Origin: Luteimonas rhizosphaerae
GTDB lineage: Bacteria; Pseudomonadota; Gammaproteobacteria; Xanthomonadales; Xanthomonadaceae
Length of the DNA stretch: 64,000 bases
Assembly: GCF_002849595.1 (NCBI RefSeq)
Contig: NZ_NRQR01000025.1
Span: 1 to 64,000, forward strand
Direction: 5' to 3'
Position numbers and translations under genes: made by a program. Of the stretch, positions 29,361 through 37,143 are shown in pieces (the stretch's first letter is position 1; every line of letters starts with the position of its first letter). The notes beneath the pieces are model-generated. The model was not told the DNA's origin. It saw only the letters and a program-made list of their open reading frames with translations, and did not search any database.

Positions 29361-30137
29361 ATGACCCACGCTTCCGATTTCGTCGTCGCCATCCCCGCGC
29401 GTTACGCGTCCACCCGCCTGCCCGGCAAGCCCTTGCAGCTGCTCGGCGGCGAACCGCTGGTGCTGCATGTCGCCCGGCGTGCGCTTGCGGCGGGCGCGCG
29501 CGAGGTCTGGGTCGCGACCGATGACGCCCGGGTCGAGGCGGCGCTCGCGCGCACCGACGTCCGGGTCGCGATGACGTCGCCGGCGCATCCCTCGGGCACC
29601 GACCGTTTGGCGGAATGCGCAGCGATCGCCGGCTGGGATGACGACACCGTCGTCGTCAATCTGCAGGGCGACGAACCCTTCGCGCCGATCGACGGCATCC
29701 AGGCGGTCGCCGCGCTGGTGCGGCAGCCGGGCGTCGCACTGGCGACGCTGGCGACCGCGATCGAGGAGGTCGAGACGCTGCTCGATCCCAATGCGGTGAA
29801 AGTGGTGCGCAACGCGACCGGCCATGCGCTGTATTTCAGCCGCGCGCCGGTGCCGTGGCCGCGCGACGCTTTCGCCATGGACCGCAGCAGGCTGCCGGCC
29901 GGGCAGTGGTGGCGGCACATCGGCATCTACGGCTACCGCACCGCGTTCCTCAAGGCCTTCGCCGCGATGCCGCCCGGCGCGCTGGAGCAGCTGGAACTGC
30001 TGGAACAGCTGCGCGTGCTCGAAGCCGGCCACGCCGTCGCGGTCGGCATCGCGCCGTCGCCGTTCCCGCCGGGCGTCGACACGCCCGAGGATCTGGCGCG
30101 GGCCGAAGCGCGGCTCGGCGCGGGGCCGGCGCGCTGA
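29361..30137 (+). CDS. kdsB: 3-deoxy-manno-octulosonate cytidylyltransferase
   Basis: The 258-residue enzyme makes CMP-Kdo for lipopolysaccharide inner core. It opens with the signature [15 protein letters not shown] (residues 11-25) and has VNLQGDEPF and the conserved HIGIYGYR later. It lies 66 bases after lpxK and its stop overlaps the next start (TGATG). Confidence 0.96.
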   Translation: MTHASDFVVAIPARYASTRLPGKPLQLLGGEPLVLHVARRALAAGAREVWVATDDARVEAALARTDVRVAMTSPAHPSGTDRLAECAAIAGWDDDTVVVNLQGDEPFAPIDGIQAVAALVRQPGVALATLATAIEEVETLLDPNAVKVVRNATGHALYFSRAPVPWPRDAFAMDRSRLPAGQWWRHIGIYGYRTAFLKAFAAMPPGALEQLELLEQLRVLEAGHAVAVGIAPSPFPPGVDTPEDLARAEARLGAGPAR

Positions 30138-30616
30138 TGCGGCTGCTGGTGGTGTGCCTGGGCAACATCTGCCGCTCGCCGATGGCCGAAGGCGCATTGC
30201 GCGCGCGGATCGACGCGGCCGGCCTGCAACGCCGGATCGAGGTCGATTCCTGCGGCACCGGCGACTGGCACGTCGGCGATTCGGCGGACCCGCGTGCCAT
30301 CGCGACCGCGGCCGCGCATGGCGTCGACATCGGCGACCTGCGTGCCCGCACGCTGTGCGATGGCGATTTCGACGCGTTCGACGTCCTGTTGTGCGCCGAC
30401 GCGAGCACGCGCCGCATCGTCGAGTCGCGACGTCCGCCGTACGCGCCGGCGCAGGTGGCGTTGCTGCTGGACTGGGCCGGGCAGGGCGGCGGGGACGTGC
30501 CGGACCCCTATACCGGCGACCTTGCGGGCTTCGAACCGGTCTGGCAGCAGGTGGACCGGGCGGCCGCCGCGATCGTCGCCCGGGTGGGCGGCGCGGCGCC
30601 CCGCGATCCCGCATAA
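30137..30616 (+). CDS. low molecular weight protein-tyrosine phosphatase
   Basis: The 159-residue cytoplasmic enzyme has the P-loop CLGNICRSP (CX5R, Cys7) at its N-terminus and the general-acid loop DPYTGDLAGFE near residue 125. Such enzymes dephosphorylate tyrosine on proteins including exopolysaccharide kinases. Its ATG overlaps the kdsB stop, giving translational coupling. Confidence 0.92.
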   Translation: MRLLVVCLGNICRSPMAEGALRARIDAAGLQRRIEVDSCGTGDWHVGDSADPRAIATAAAHGVDIGDLRARTLCDGDFDAFDVLLCADASTRRIVESRRPPYAPAQVALLLDWAGQGGGDVPDPYTGDLAGFEPVWQQVDRAAAAIVARVGGAAPRDPA

Positions 30617-30623
30617 TCCGGCG

Positions 30624-32051
30624 ATGACCGACGCCGCGATCGCACCGGAGTTCCCGGCCAGCCTCGAATGGCTGAACCTGAGCGACCCGCTCCGCATGGC
30701 CCAGCTGCGCGGCAAAGTCTGCGCGCTCGCGTTCGTGAATCTCGGGTCGGCCTGGTCGCAGCAACGGCTCGCCGACCTGGGCTATCTGCGGGTCCGGCAC
30801 CGCGAGCGGCTCAACGTCGTCGCCATCCACGTGCCGCGGTTCGACGCCGATCGCGATGCCCGCCGCAGCGCCAAGCGCGCGCATCGCCAGCAGTACGAAT
30901 TCCCGGTCGCGCACGATGCCGACTGGACCTTGTGGCAGCAGTACGGCATCGAGGCCTGGCCGACGGTCGTGCTGCTCGACGGCCACGGCCACATCCGCGA
31001 GCGCATCGTCGGCGAGGGCGGCATCCGCGACCTGGACGCGCGCGTCGCCGCGCTCGCGGGCGAGCTGACGCCGCAGCTGATCAACACCGATCCGGTGCGC
31101 CTGCGCCGCAGCGGCGAGCCGCCGCTGCCGTTACGCTTCCCGGCCGGCCTGGCGCTGGCGGGCAACTTCCTCTACATCGCCGACAGCGGCCACCACCGGG
31201 TGCTGGAATGCGATGCCGGCGGGCGCGTATTGCGCCAGTTCGGCAGCGGCAGCCCCGGCTTCATCGACGGCCCGATGGAACTGGCGGCGCTGACGCGCCC
31301 GCACGGCCTGTACGTCGATCGCGATGTGCTCTATGTCGCCGATACCGGCAACCATGCGGTGCGACGCATCGAACTGCGCAGCGGCGACATCTCCACCGTC
31401 TGCGGCGCCGGTCGCCCGGGCGTCACCCAGGAAGGCCCGATCGCGGATCCGCGCAACATCGCGCTCGACCAGCCGCGATCGGTCGTGCTCGACGGCGACA
31501 AGCTCTTCATCGCGACCGCCGGCGACAACCGCATCTGGAAACTCGACCTCGGCAATTCGACGGTCTCGCTGCTGGCCGGCAACGGCACGCTCGGCGTCAA
31601 CGACGGGCCGGCGAACAGCGCCAGTTTCGCCGAGCCGGTCGCGCTCGCCTGCGTGCAGCAGACGGTCTACGTCTGCGACGCCGCGGGCTCGGCGATCCGC
31701 AGCGTGCACGCGCGCACGGGCCAGGTCTCGACCCTGCTGGGCGTCGACACCTGGCAGTTCGGCATGGTCGACGGCCCGCGCACCGAGGCGCGGTTGCAGC
31801 AGCCGCAGGCGATCGCGCTGGATCCGGCGTCGCCGGTGCTGTGGATCGCCGACAGCGGCAATGACGCCCTGCGGCGGTTGCGGCTCGGCGGCGGCGAAGT
31901 CACGACCTTCGAACTGTCGCAGCGGCTGCATGCGCCGGGTGGCCTGGCGGTGTCGGCCGATGCGGTGTGGATCGCCGATACCGACGCGCATGCGGTGCTG
32001 CGCCTCGACCCGGTCAGCGGTGTCGTGCGCCACGTCCCGATAGGCGAATGA
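30624..32051 (+). CDS. thioredoxin-like plus NHL-repeat protein (NHLRC2-like)
   Basis: The 475-residue protein joins an N-terminal thioredoxin-like domain (residues ~1-150, with the cis-proline-like AWPTVVLLDG near 112) to a six-bladed NHL beta-propeller with repeated FLYIADSGHHRV / LYVADTGNHAV motifs. In the related NHLRC2 proteins the thioredoxin domain has a Cys-rich active site. Here the matching stretch reads NLGSAWSQQRLADL without cysteines, so it is unlikely to be a disulfide oxidoreductase. There is no signal peptide. The downstream uvrC start overlaps its stop. Confidence 0.85.
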   Translation: MTDAAIAPEFPASLEWLNLSDPLRMAQLRGKVCALAFVNLGSAWSQQRLADLGYLRVRHRERLNVVAIHVPRFDADRDARRSAKRAHRQQYEFPVAHDADWTLWQQYGIEAWPTVVLLDGHGHIRERIVGEGGIRDLDARVAALAGELTPQLINTDPVRLRRSGEPPLPLRFPAGLALAGNFLYIADSGHHRVLECDAGGRVLRQFGSGSPGFIDGPMELAALTRPHGLYVDRDVLYVADTGNHAVRRIELRSGDISTVCGAGRPGVTQEGPIADPRNIALDQPRSVVLDGDKLFIATAGDNRIWKLDLGNSTVSLLAGNGTLGVNDGPANSASFAEPVALACVQQTVYVCDAAGSAIRSVHARTGQVSTLLGVDTWQFGMVDGPRTEARLQQPQAIALDPASPVLWIADSGNDALRRLRLGGGEVTTFELSQRLHAPGGLAVSADAVWIADTDAHAVLRLDPVSGVVRHVPIGE

Positions 32052-33916
32052 CCGGGACCCGACAGGTGGGCGGTCGCGGCACGGGATTCGATGGCAAGGC
32101 GTTCGTCAGCGGACTGAGCACCGCGCCGGGGGTCTACCGGATGCTGGCCGCCGACGACGCCGTGCTCTATGTCGGCAAGGCCGGCGATCTGCGCAAGCGC
32201 GTCGCCAGCTATTTCAACGCGACGCCCAAGGCGACGCGCACGATGGCGATGATCGCGCAGATCGCGCGGATGGAAGTCACCGTCACCCGCACCGAGGCCG
32301 AAGCGCTGCTGCTGGAAAACCAGCTCATCAAGTCGCTGAAGCCGCGCTACAACGTCTCGCTGCGCGACGACAAGAGTTATCCCTACGTGCTGGTGACCAG
32401 CGACACCTGGCCGCGGATCGCCGTGCATCGCGGGCCGCGCAACGTGCCGGGCCGCTACTTCGGGCCGTATCCCGGCGTGACCGCGGTGCGCGAGACGCTG
32501 AACCTGATGCAGAAGCTGTTCAAGCTGCGCAACTGCGAGGACAGCGTGTTCCGCAACCGCTCGCGGCCCTGCCTGCAGCACCAGATCGGCCGCTGCACGG
32601 CGCCGTGCGTCGGTCTGGTGTCGGCGCGCGACTACGGCGATGCGGTGCGTCGCGCTTCGATGTTCCTCGACGGCCGCAGCGACGCGCTGACCGACGAGGT
32701 CACGCGCGACATGGAAGCGGCGGCCGAACGCCTGGATTTCGAGGACGCCGCGCGCCTGCGCGACCTGCTCGGCAACATGCGCAGCATGCAGGCGCGGCAG
32801 TACGTCGACGGCAACGTCGCCGAACTCGACGTGCTGGCGTGCGCGATGCAGGGAACCCACGCCTGCGTGCTGCTGCTGGCGTTCCGCGACGGCCGCAACC
32901 TCGGCACGCGCGCCTTCCATCCGCGCACCAACGGCAGCGACGATCCGGCCGAAGTGCTGGCCGCGTTCGTGTCCCAGCATTACGCCGAGCAGACGCCGCC
33001 GCGCGAGATCGTGCTCGACCGCGCGATCGAGGACCTGGAACTGCTGGAACAGGCGTTCAGCGAATCCGCCGGCCGCCGCGTGCAGATCAAGACCAGCGTG
33101 CGCGGCGACCGGGCGCGCTACGTGGACCTGGCGCGGCGCAACGCCGAGATCTCGCTCGCGACCGAACTCGGCAGCCAGGCGGCGCAGACCGCGCGCGCTG
33201 AATCGCTGCGCGACCTGCTGAGCCTGGCCGCGGTCGCGCAGCGCATCGAGTGTTTCGACATCAGCCACACGATGGGCGAGGCGACGGTCGCCTCGTGCGT
33301 CGTGTTCGACGCGCAGGGCGCGGTGCGCGGCCAGTACCGCCGCTACAACATCGCCGGCATCGAGCCGGGCGACGACTACGCGGCGATGCACCAGGCGCTG
33401 ACCCGGCGTTTCCGCAAGGCCGTCGACGAGGATGGCGTGCTGCCGGACGTGCTGCTGATCGACGGCGGCGCGGGGCAGGTGAGCCAGGCGCGATCGGTGC
33501 TCGACACGCTGGGCATCACCGGCATCTGCCTGGTCGGCGTGGCCAAGGGCGAGGCCCGCAAGCCGGGCGACGAGACGCTGCTGCTGCCGGACGGGCGCGA
33601 ACTCAAGCCCGGGGCGGCGTCGCCGGGCCTGCAGCTGGTGCAGCAGGTGCGCGACGAGGCCCACCGCTTCGCGATCACCGGCCACCGCGGGCGCCGGCAG
33701 AAGGCCCGCAACACCAGCCGGCTCGAGGACATCCCCGGGATCGGGCCGCGGCGACGCGCCAGTCTGCTCAAGCATTTCGGCGGACTCGGCGGGCTGAAGG
33801 CTGCCGGCAGCGAACAGATCGCCCAGGTCGAGGGCATCAACGCGGCGCTGGCGCAACGCATCTATGCGACCCTACACGGGTTGGATGCGGGCGGTTCCGA
33901 CCGCCGACAGGATTGA
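32048..33916 (+). CDS. uvrC: excinuclease ABC subunit C
   Basis: The 622-residue nuclease makes both incisions in nucleotide-excision repair with UvrB. Domains in order: GIY-YIG (GVYRMLAADDAVLYVGKAG near residues 27-45), a Cys-rich region (CEDSVF..CLQHQIGRCTAPC), a UVR motif (near 205-240), the RNase H-like endonuclease (FDISHTMGE), and a tandem helix-hairpin-helix (LEDIPGIGPRRRASLLKHFG). The ATG at 32048 overlaps the previous stop. pgsA starts 7 bases after it, the common uvrC-pgsA pair. Confidence 0.96.
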   Translation: MTGTRQVGGRGTGFDGKAFVSGLSTAPGVYRMLAADDAVLYVGKAGDLRKRVASYFNATPKATRTMAMIAQIARMEVTVTRTEAEALLLENQLIKSLKPRYNVSLRDDKSYPYVLVTSDTWPRIAVHRGPRNVPGRYFGPYPGVTAVRETLNLMQKLFKLRNCEDSVFRNRSRPCLQHQIGRCTAPCVGLVSARDYGDAVRRASMFLDGRSDALTDEVTRDMEAAAERLDFEDAARLRDLLGNMRSMQARQYVDGNVAELDVLACAMQGTHACVLLLAFRDGRNLGTRAFHPRTNGSDDPAEVLAAFVSQHYAEQTPPREIVLDRAIEDLELLEQAFSESAGRRVQIKTSVRGDRARYVDLARRNAEISLATELGSQAAQTARAESLRDLLSLAAVAQRIECFDISHTMGEATVASCVVFDAQGAVRGQYRRYNIAGIEPGDDYAAMHQALTRRFRKAVDEDGVLPDVLLIDGGAGQVSQARSVLDTLGITGICLVGVAKGEARKPGDETLLLPDGRELKPGAASPGLQLVQQVRDEAHRFAITGHRGRRQKARNTSRLEDIPGIGPRRRASLLKHFGGLGGLKAAGSEQIAQVEGINAALAQRIYATLHGLDAGGSDRRQD

Positions 33917-33923
33917 TTCCCCC

Positions 33924-34568
33924 ATGAAGTTGACGATTCCCACCTGGCTGACGTTGCTGCGGATCCTGATGATCCCGGTGATGGTGCTGGTGTTCTACCT
34001 GCCGTTCCAATGGACCAATTTCGCGACCGCGTTCGTGTTCGGCTTCGCGTCGATCACCGACTGGCTGGATGGCTGGATCGCGCGCCGCTACAACCAGTAT
34101 TCCGCGTTCGGTGCCTTCCTCGATCCGGTCGCCGACAAGCTGATCGTCGCGGTCGCGCTGTTCCTGATCGTGCAGGGCCACCCGACGCCGTGGATGGCGT
34201 TCTGGGCATCGGTGATCGTGGGCCGCGAGATCGCGGTCTCGGCGCTGCGTGAGTGGATGGCCGAACTGGGCCAGCGGGCGACGGTGAAGGTCGCGGCGAT
34301 CGGCAAGTTCAAGACCATCGCGCAGATGGTCGCGCTGCTGTGCCTGCTGTACTCGGTGACCCCGGACCAGCCGCCGCGGCCGTTGCCGTGGCTGGGCCGG
34401 GAGATCTTCATCATCGGCGACTGGCTGCTCGCGATCGCCGCGCTGCTGACGCTGTGGTCGGGTCTCGCGTATCTGCACGCGGCGTGGCCGATCATGCGCG
34501 CAGCCGAGAAAACAAGTGTTGACACGCAGTCGGTGAAAGGTAAAATTCCGCCTCCCAAGCGGGAATAG
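33924..34568 (+). CDS. pgsA: CDP-diacylglycerol--glycerol-3-phosphate 3-phosphatidyltransferase
   Basis: The 214-residue membrane enzyme makes phosphatidylglycerol phosphate. The CDP-alcohol phosphotransferase motif is complete: DGWIARR, then GAFLDPVADK (DG-x2-AR-x8-G-x3-D-x3-D). It has about five membrane segments. Its last ten bases, including the TAG stop, lie inside the tRNA-Gly gene, and a sigma-70-like promoter for that tRNA is inside its 3' end, so the C-terminal tail (SVKGKIPPPKRE) is encoded by DNA under two constraints. Confidence 0.95.
   Translation: MKLTIPTWLTLLRILMIPVMVLVFYLPFQWTNFATAFVFGFASITDWLDGWIARRYNQYSAFGAFLDPVADKLIVAVALFLIVQGHPTPWMAFWASVIVGREIAVSALREWMAELGQRATVKVAAIGKFKTIAQMVALLCLLYSVTPDQPPRPLPWLGREIFIIGDWLLAIAALLTLWSGLAYLHAAWPIMRAAEKTSVDTQSVKGKIPPPKRE
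34519..34546 (+). promoter_or_regulatory. sigma-70-type promoter for tRNA-Gly, inside pgsA
   Basis: TTGACA (34519-34524), a 16-base spacer and TAAAAT (34541-34546) make a near-consensus promoter. It ends 12 bases before tRNA-Gly, so initiation would fall about 5-7 bases upstream of the mature tRNA. It is entirely within the pgsA coding region. Confidence 0.8.
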
Positions 34569-34634
34569 CTCAGTTGGTAGAGCGCAACCTTGCCAAGGTT
34601 GAGGTCGAGGGTTCGAGCCCCTTTTCCCGCTCCA
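34559..34634 (+). tRNA. tRNA-Gly (GCC anticodon)
   Basis: The 76-base gene folds as a full cloverleaf. The acceptor stem GCGGGAA/TTCCCGC is perfect, the T-loop has GGTTCGAGCC and the 3' CCA is encoded. The anticodon GCC is at 34592-34594 in loop TTGCCAA. It overlaps the end of pgsA. A weak hairpin GAACCC/GGGTTC at 34646-34664 follows. The 83-base gap before tRNA-Cys holds nothing else. Confidence 0.97.
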
Positions 34635-34717
34635 GATTCAGCCGCGAACCCATCCAGCGGGTTCTGCTTTGTCGGCAGGTCGATTCGACACGTCGATCGA
34701 ACGGCCGGAGCGTCACC

Positions 34718-34791
34718 GGCCTGGTGGCAGAGTGGTCATGCAGCGGATTGCAAATCCGCGTACGCCGGTTCGATTCCGACCCAGGCCTCCA
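34718..34791 (+). tRNA. tRNA-Cys (GCA anticodon), prophage integration target
   Basis: The 74-base gene has acceptor stem GGCCTGG/CCAGGCC, anticodon GCA at 34750-34752, T-arm CCGGTTCGATTCCGACC and an encoded CCA. A tyrosine integrase gene starts 145 bases downstream in the same orientation, the common arrangement when a phage has integrated into a tRNA 3' end. The tRNA remains intact. Confidence 0.96.
34741..34791 (+). other. inferred left attachment site (attL) in the tRNA-Cys 3' half
   Basis: Integrases of this class cross over in the anticodon or T-arm part of a tRNA gene, and the phage supplies an identical 3' end to restore it. The int gene immediately follows tRNA-Cys, so attL is placed here by inference. 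The matching direct repeat (attR) would lie beyond the window's right edge, so exact limits are unknown. Confidence 0.4.
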
Positions 34792-34808
34792 TTGGTTTCA
34801 AGCACATA

Positions 34809-34832
34809 GCCCGCGCAAGCGGGCTTTTGTTT
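34809..34832 (+). terminator. Rho-independent terminator after tRNA-Cys
   Basis: A perfect 6-bp stem GCCCGC/GCGGGC with loop GCAA is followed by TTTTGTTT. It separates the tRNA transcript from the integrase gene. It may belong to the phage end or to the original locus; the attachment core cannot be fixed without the right end. Confidence 0.8.
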
Positions 34833-34935
34833 GCCCGTCATCCACTGATTGCGGCACGATAAGCCCCGCCTGCCACCGGTTTTCGGGTGGCACACCACAA
34901 GGACACGCCACGGTTGGCCGTGTACGGGAGCGCGG

Positions 34936-36060
34936 ATGGCGACGAAACGGCAGCGAGGCAATGGCAACTGGGAGTTCCGGATCCGCAAGGCCGGCGTGCT
35001 GCCGCGGCCGCTGTATCTCACGTTCGACAGCGAGGCCGAGGGCGACGCGTACGTGCGGCGCGTCGAGCAGCTGCTCGAGCGGGGGATCGTGCCGGAGGAA
35101 CTGGCGCCGAAGGAAGCGAGGCGCGACGAGCGCGTGCGCACGCATCTGCAGGCCTATCTGTCGGATGCGCCAATCTCGCCGGCCGATGCGGGGTACATCC
35201 GCGTCGTGCGCGATCGCCTGCCGGCCGCGCTCGCGCTCAAGGAACTGGACTACGAGTGGGTGCGCGCCTGGGTGACGCGCCTCAAGCGCGAGGACAACTT
35301 GGCGCCGTCGACCATCCGCCATCACGTGGGCGCGTTCGCGCGCTTCCTCGATGACCTGGTGCGCCAGCAGCGGGTGCCGTTCAATCCGGTGCGGCAGCTG
35401 CCCCGCGGCTACGCGGAATACACCGCCGACGATGGCCGGTCGGTGGCCGCCACGGGCGGCGAGACCAAGGCGACCGAAGAGCGCGACCGGCGGCTGCAGG
35501 ACGGCGAGGAGCTGCGCATCCGGGCGCTGCTGGCCGGCGAGAAGCCCGAGGGCCGCCAGCGGCCGTTCGAGCTGCGGGAGGCCGGCGCGCTGCAGGTTCT
35601 GTTCGACCTGGCGCTGGAGAGCGCGATGCGCCTCAGCGAGATGTACACGCTCGAGGTCGGGCAGGTGGACTTCGGCAAGCGCACGGTGTTCCTCGATCGC
35701 ACGAAGAACGGCAGCAAGCGACAGGTGCCGTTGACCAGCGTGGCCGAGCGCGTGCTGCGCGCGCAGATCGGCAAGCGCAAGTCGGGGCTGGTGTTCCCGT
35801 GGTGGTCGGGCGAGCAGTCGGAGAAGGAGCGCCGGCGCACGACGTCGCTGCTGTCGCGGCAGTTCGGGCGGCTATTCGAGGCTGCGCAGTGCGAGGGCCT
35901 GCATTTCCACGACCTGCGCCACGAGGCCACCGCCCGGCTCTACGAGCGTACGACGCTGACGGACCTGCAGATCGCCAAGATCACGGGGCACAAGGATCTG
36001 CGGCAGCTGCAGCGCTACGCGAACCTGCGCGGCTCGGATCTGGCAGCGCGGCTGTGGTGA
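34936..36060 (+). CDS. int: tyrosine-type phage integrase
   Basis: The 374-residue recombinase integrates and excises the phage genome. An N-terminal arm-binding part precedes a SAM-like core-binding domain (residues ~65-140). The catalytic domain has Arg232 (ESAMRLSE), His325 and Arg328 (HDLRHE), His352 (TGHKDL) and nucleophile Tyr361 (LQRYANL); all key residues are present. The N-terminal GNGNWEFRIRKAGVLPRPLYL is typical of integrases acting next to tRNA genes. Start ATG 34936 follows GGGAGCG; an upstream extension has no ribosome binding site. Confidence 0.95.
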   Translation: MATKRQRGNGNWEFRIRKAGVLPRPLYLTFDSEAEGDAYVRRVEQLLERGIVPEELAPKEARRDERVRTHLQAYLSDAPISPADAGYIRVVRDRLPAALALKELDYEWVRAWVTRLKREDNLAPSTIRHHVGAFARFLDDLVRQQRVPFNPVRQLPRGYAEYTADDGRSVAATGGETKATEERDRRLQDGEELRIRALLAGEKPEGRQRPFELREAGALQVLFDLALESAMRLSEMYTLEVGQVDFGKRTVFLDRTKNGSKRQVPLTSVAERVLRAQIGKRKSGLVFPWWSGEQSEKERRRTTSLLSRQFGRLFEAAQCEGLHFHDLRHEATARLYERTTLTDLQIAKITGHKDLRQLQRYANLRGSDLAARLW

Positions 36061-36109
36061 GGCACCAGAATTGTGGCCTCATAGAGGTTGAGGACCGCTT
36101 GGAGTGAAC

Positions 36110-36799
36110 ATGGACGACGAATTTTACCCAGAGCGCGACATTCAGTACGCGGCACAGGCCGAGATCGACTTCAGCGTTATCACTATGAGGCTCCGGTCAC
36201 TCCCCATCTTTCGCGACGACCTGTGGTTGGGCATGCAGGCGATGAACGTTGGCATTGCCGATGCGATCATCACGCCGATGGAGTACGCGCTGGCGAAGGA
36301 GTTGTTCGATACTGAACGGACCCCGGGCGGGTCTGCCATGGCTGTGTCGGCTTTGTCTCAGATGTGGATATTCGGGCTCTACGAGGCGCTGCGTCTTTGG
36401 CGGGAGCGTCGGAAGGGTTTGAAGGTGCCATTCGAAAACGGTCGCATCGATCTAGAGCTCGCAGATCTGCCGAACGACGACGATCTGAATTTATCGCTCG
36501 ACTTCCAGCGGCGCATGCTAGAGCGCTATCGAGACGACGCGGTCTTCCGTGATGAAATTGAAGACGCGTGGGCCACATTGGAGCCGATCTTTATGATGGT
36601 GGTGCTGTTTCGCATGAACCTTGCAAAGCACAGCGCGCCAGGGAGGAAGCGATCGTTTCCGAGTGCTCCTGGTTATGGCCGCATCAACCGCTGGTGCGGC
36701 GCACTGGACTATGAATTGTTGGACCAAGACGGTCACTACTCCACCATGAACCGGCGCGACATCGCAGACGCCCTGCGCTCAACGCTTGCCGACACCTAA
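36110..36799 (+). CDS. prophage cargo protein of unknown function
   Basis: The 229-residue, mostly helical acidic protein has no motif I recognise. GGAG sits 5 bases before the ATG at 36110, so that start is preferred to the GTG at 36104. Base composition is visibly lower in GC than the neighbours, with many A/T-ending codons, a sign of separate acquisition. It sits between integrase and the convergent AlpA-like gene, which it overlaps by 4 bases at the stop. That is a usual place for lysogenic-conversion genes, including superinfection or defence genes, but nothing in the sequence shows such a role. Confidence 0.72.
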   Translation: MDDEFYPERDIQYAAQAEIDFSVITMRLRSLPIFRDDLWLGMQAMNVGIADAIITPMEYALAKELFDTERTPGGSAMAVSALSQMWIFGLYEALRLWRERRKGLKVPFENGRIDLELADLPNDDDLNLSLDFQRRMLERYRDDAVFRDEIEDAWATLEPIFMMVVLFRMNLAKHSAPGRKRSFPSAPGYGRINRWCGALDYELLDQDGHYSTMNRRDIADALRSTLADT

Positions 36800-37143
36800 T
36801 CCCGTCTTGTCTGTGCCGCCTCTCGCTTCGAGCCGGTTTCGTAGGCCGTAAGGTCGGGAAGACTGCGGCCGTGTCGCTTGGTGGGCGGAGCGGGGTCGTT
36901 GGCCGCTTCCATCCGTGCTCGGTGCGCGATCGCGCGTGCCTTGGTCTGCTCGGCCTCCATGCGCGCGAGGAACGTATCCAGCGCGGCGCGGCGGAACACC
37001 AGGTGCTTCTGGTTTAGCGACACGCCGGGCAGCGAGCCGGTGTCGAACAGCTGGCGTGTCGCGTCGCGGCCCAGGTGCAAGTACTCCGCGGCTTGCTCCA
37101 GGCTGAAGGTGTCGTCGTGGGGGAGGGCGTCGAGCGGCTTCAT
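36796..37143 (-). CDS. AlpA/excisionase-like helix-turn-helix protein
   Basis: The 115-residue protein has a MerR/AlpA-type winged helix at its N-terminus (DTFSLEQAAEYLHLGRDATRQ, then VSLNQKHLVFRRAALDTFL), the pattern of Xis and AlpA regulators that bind DNA for excision or integrase control. The C-terminal tail is charged. Its start overlaps the methyltransferase stop (ATGA), so it is the last gene of the leftward operon. Being next to int, it is the best excisionase candidate. Confidence 0.72.
   Translation of the reverse strand: MKPLDALPHDDTFSLEQAAEYLHLGRDATRQLFDTGSLPGVSLNQKHLVFRRAALDTFLARMEAEQTKARAIAHRARMEAANDPAPPTKRHGRSLPDLTAYETGSKREAAQTRRD

Noticed and set aside
34635-34717. A further tRNA or small RNA between the two tRNA genes
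   Set aside because: Only a weak 6-bp hairpin is visible; no cloverleaf can be formed.
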